Program-made: the position numbers and the translations under genes | Assembly: GCF_918797505.1 (NCBI RefSeq) | Contig: NC_092799.1 | Span: 31,508,597-31,572,596, forward strand | DNA: 64,000 nt | DNA from: Bemisia tabaci | Lineage: Eukaryota; Arthropoda; Insecta; Hemiptera; Aleyrodidae | Direction: 5' to 3' | Notes under the pieces: model-generated | Seen by the model: the letters and a program-made list of their open reading frames with translations, nothing else | Told to the model about the DNA's origin: nothing | Database searches by the model: none | Shown here: piece after piece, positions 63,582 to 64,000 of the stretch | Layout: each line of letters opens with the position of its first letter | How positions within the stretch are numbered: position 1 is the first letter of the stretch

Positions 63582-64000
63582 TTTTTTGAACACATCTCTA
63601 GGTAACAATTTCTAAATGTTAAGTTTTCGAGTACCGCTGCTTTCTTCCCCATGAACGATCACATCTGATGATAATTTTATTACTTTAATTTATTGTCTCA
63701 GGTGGCAGCCACATACTGCCAACCGCTCAAGCAAGCTTACGGATGCACCGCCGACATACTGCACGATTGCGGATCGAACTTTGCGCATGCTCATTCAACT
63801 TCCCCCACGCCACTTTAAACTAACCACCAGAGAAATGGACAGGTCAGGTGAAACGTCTCTCCGGCAGAAATGACGCAATTCTCCAACCATTTAAAATCGT
63901 CAAGATACAAGGAAATAGCCGCGCATGCATGGATATGTATTTTGCCCGCGAGTTAACTCTCACGTCACATCGCATACACAGTAATCTTAAATTTCGTGGA
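63582..64000. other. Right edge, unassigned
   Basis: GC-richer than average, with several CpG-bearing words. It could hold a promoter or 5' exon of Pvr or of another gene, but no splice site plus coding motif could be supported. Confidence 0.3.

Overview
The window is animal nuclear DNA, AT-rich, with short coding exons between long introns, GT-AG splice sites and dense short inverted-repeat transposons. Gene content (insect-type PVR receptor kinase, PTPS, COX5A) and a degenerate CCTAA/TTAGG-type array indicate an insect. The repeat families look to me like those of a hemipteran, most probably a whitefly such as Bemisia tabaci; that species call is inference from memory, not a search result.

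Layout. 1-3.4 kb: repeats and unassigned sequence. 3.47-6.21 kb (+): a complete three-exon gene for 6-pyruvoyl-tetrahydropterin synthase (PTPS). 6.2-11.2 kb: intergenic, with a near-perfect 1.0-kb palindrome (8037-9059) that carries a tRNA-Ala-like sequence in each arm. 11.2-49.5 kb (-): one very large gene for a PDGF/VEGF-receptor-like tyrosine kinase (Pvr), rebuilt here as 27 coding-exon positions with compatible splice phases. It has seven Ig-like domains, one TM helix, a kinase split by an insert, and a tail with YxxM and YVN motifs. Position 4, the second half of Ig2, has two alternative exons of identical phase (40524-40686 and 39266-39401) that look mutually exclusive. The first exon, with initiator and signal peptide, was not found and may lie upstream or outside the window. 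PTPS and Pvr are convergent.

Inside Pvr introns: an intronless COX5A gene on the same strand (47863-48330, in the intron that splits Ig1), a full-length hAT-type transposase ORF on the same strand (13488-15644, last intron), a 0.93-kb fold-back element (29228-30154), and many small elements. 49.6-64 kb: almost entirely layered repeats, including hAT-like elements with 8-bp target duplications, a fold-back element interrupted by a non-LTR retrotransposon 3' end with a 13-bp duplication and a TA-repeat tail, and an interstitial telomere-like array split by a small inverted-repeat element.

No CRISPR, operon, phage or bacterial feature was seen. The points most worth following are the alternative Ig2 exons, the nested COX5A, the tRNA-bearing palindrome and the intact transposase ORF.
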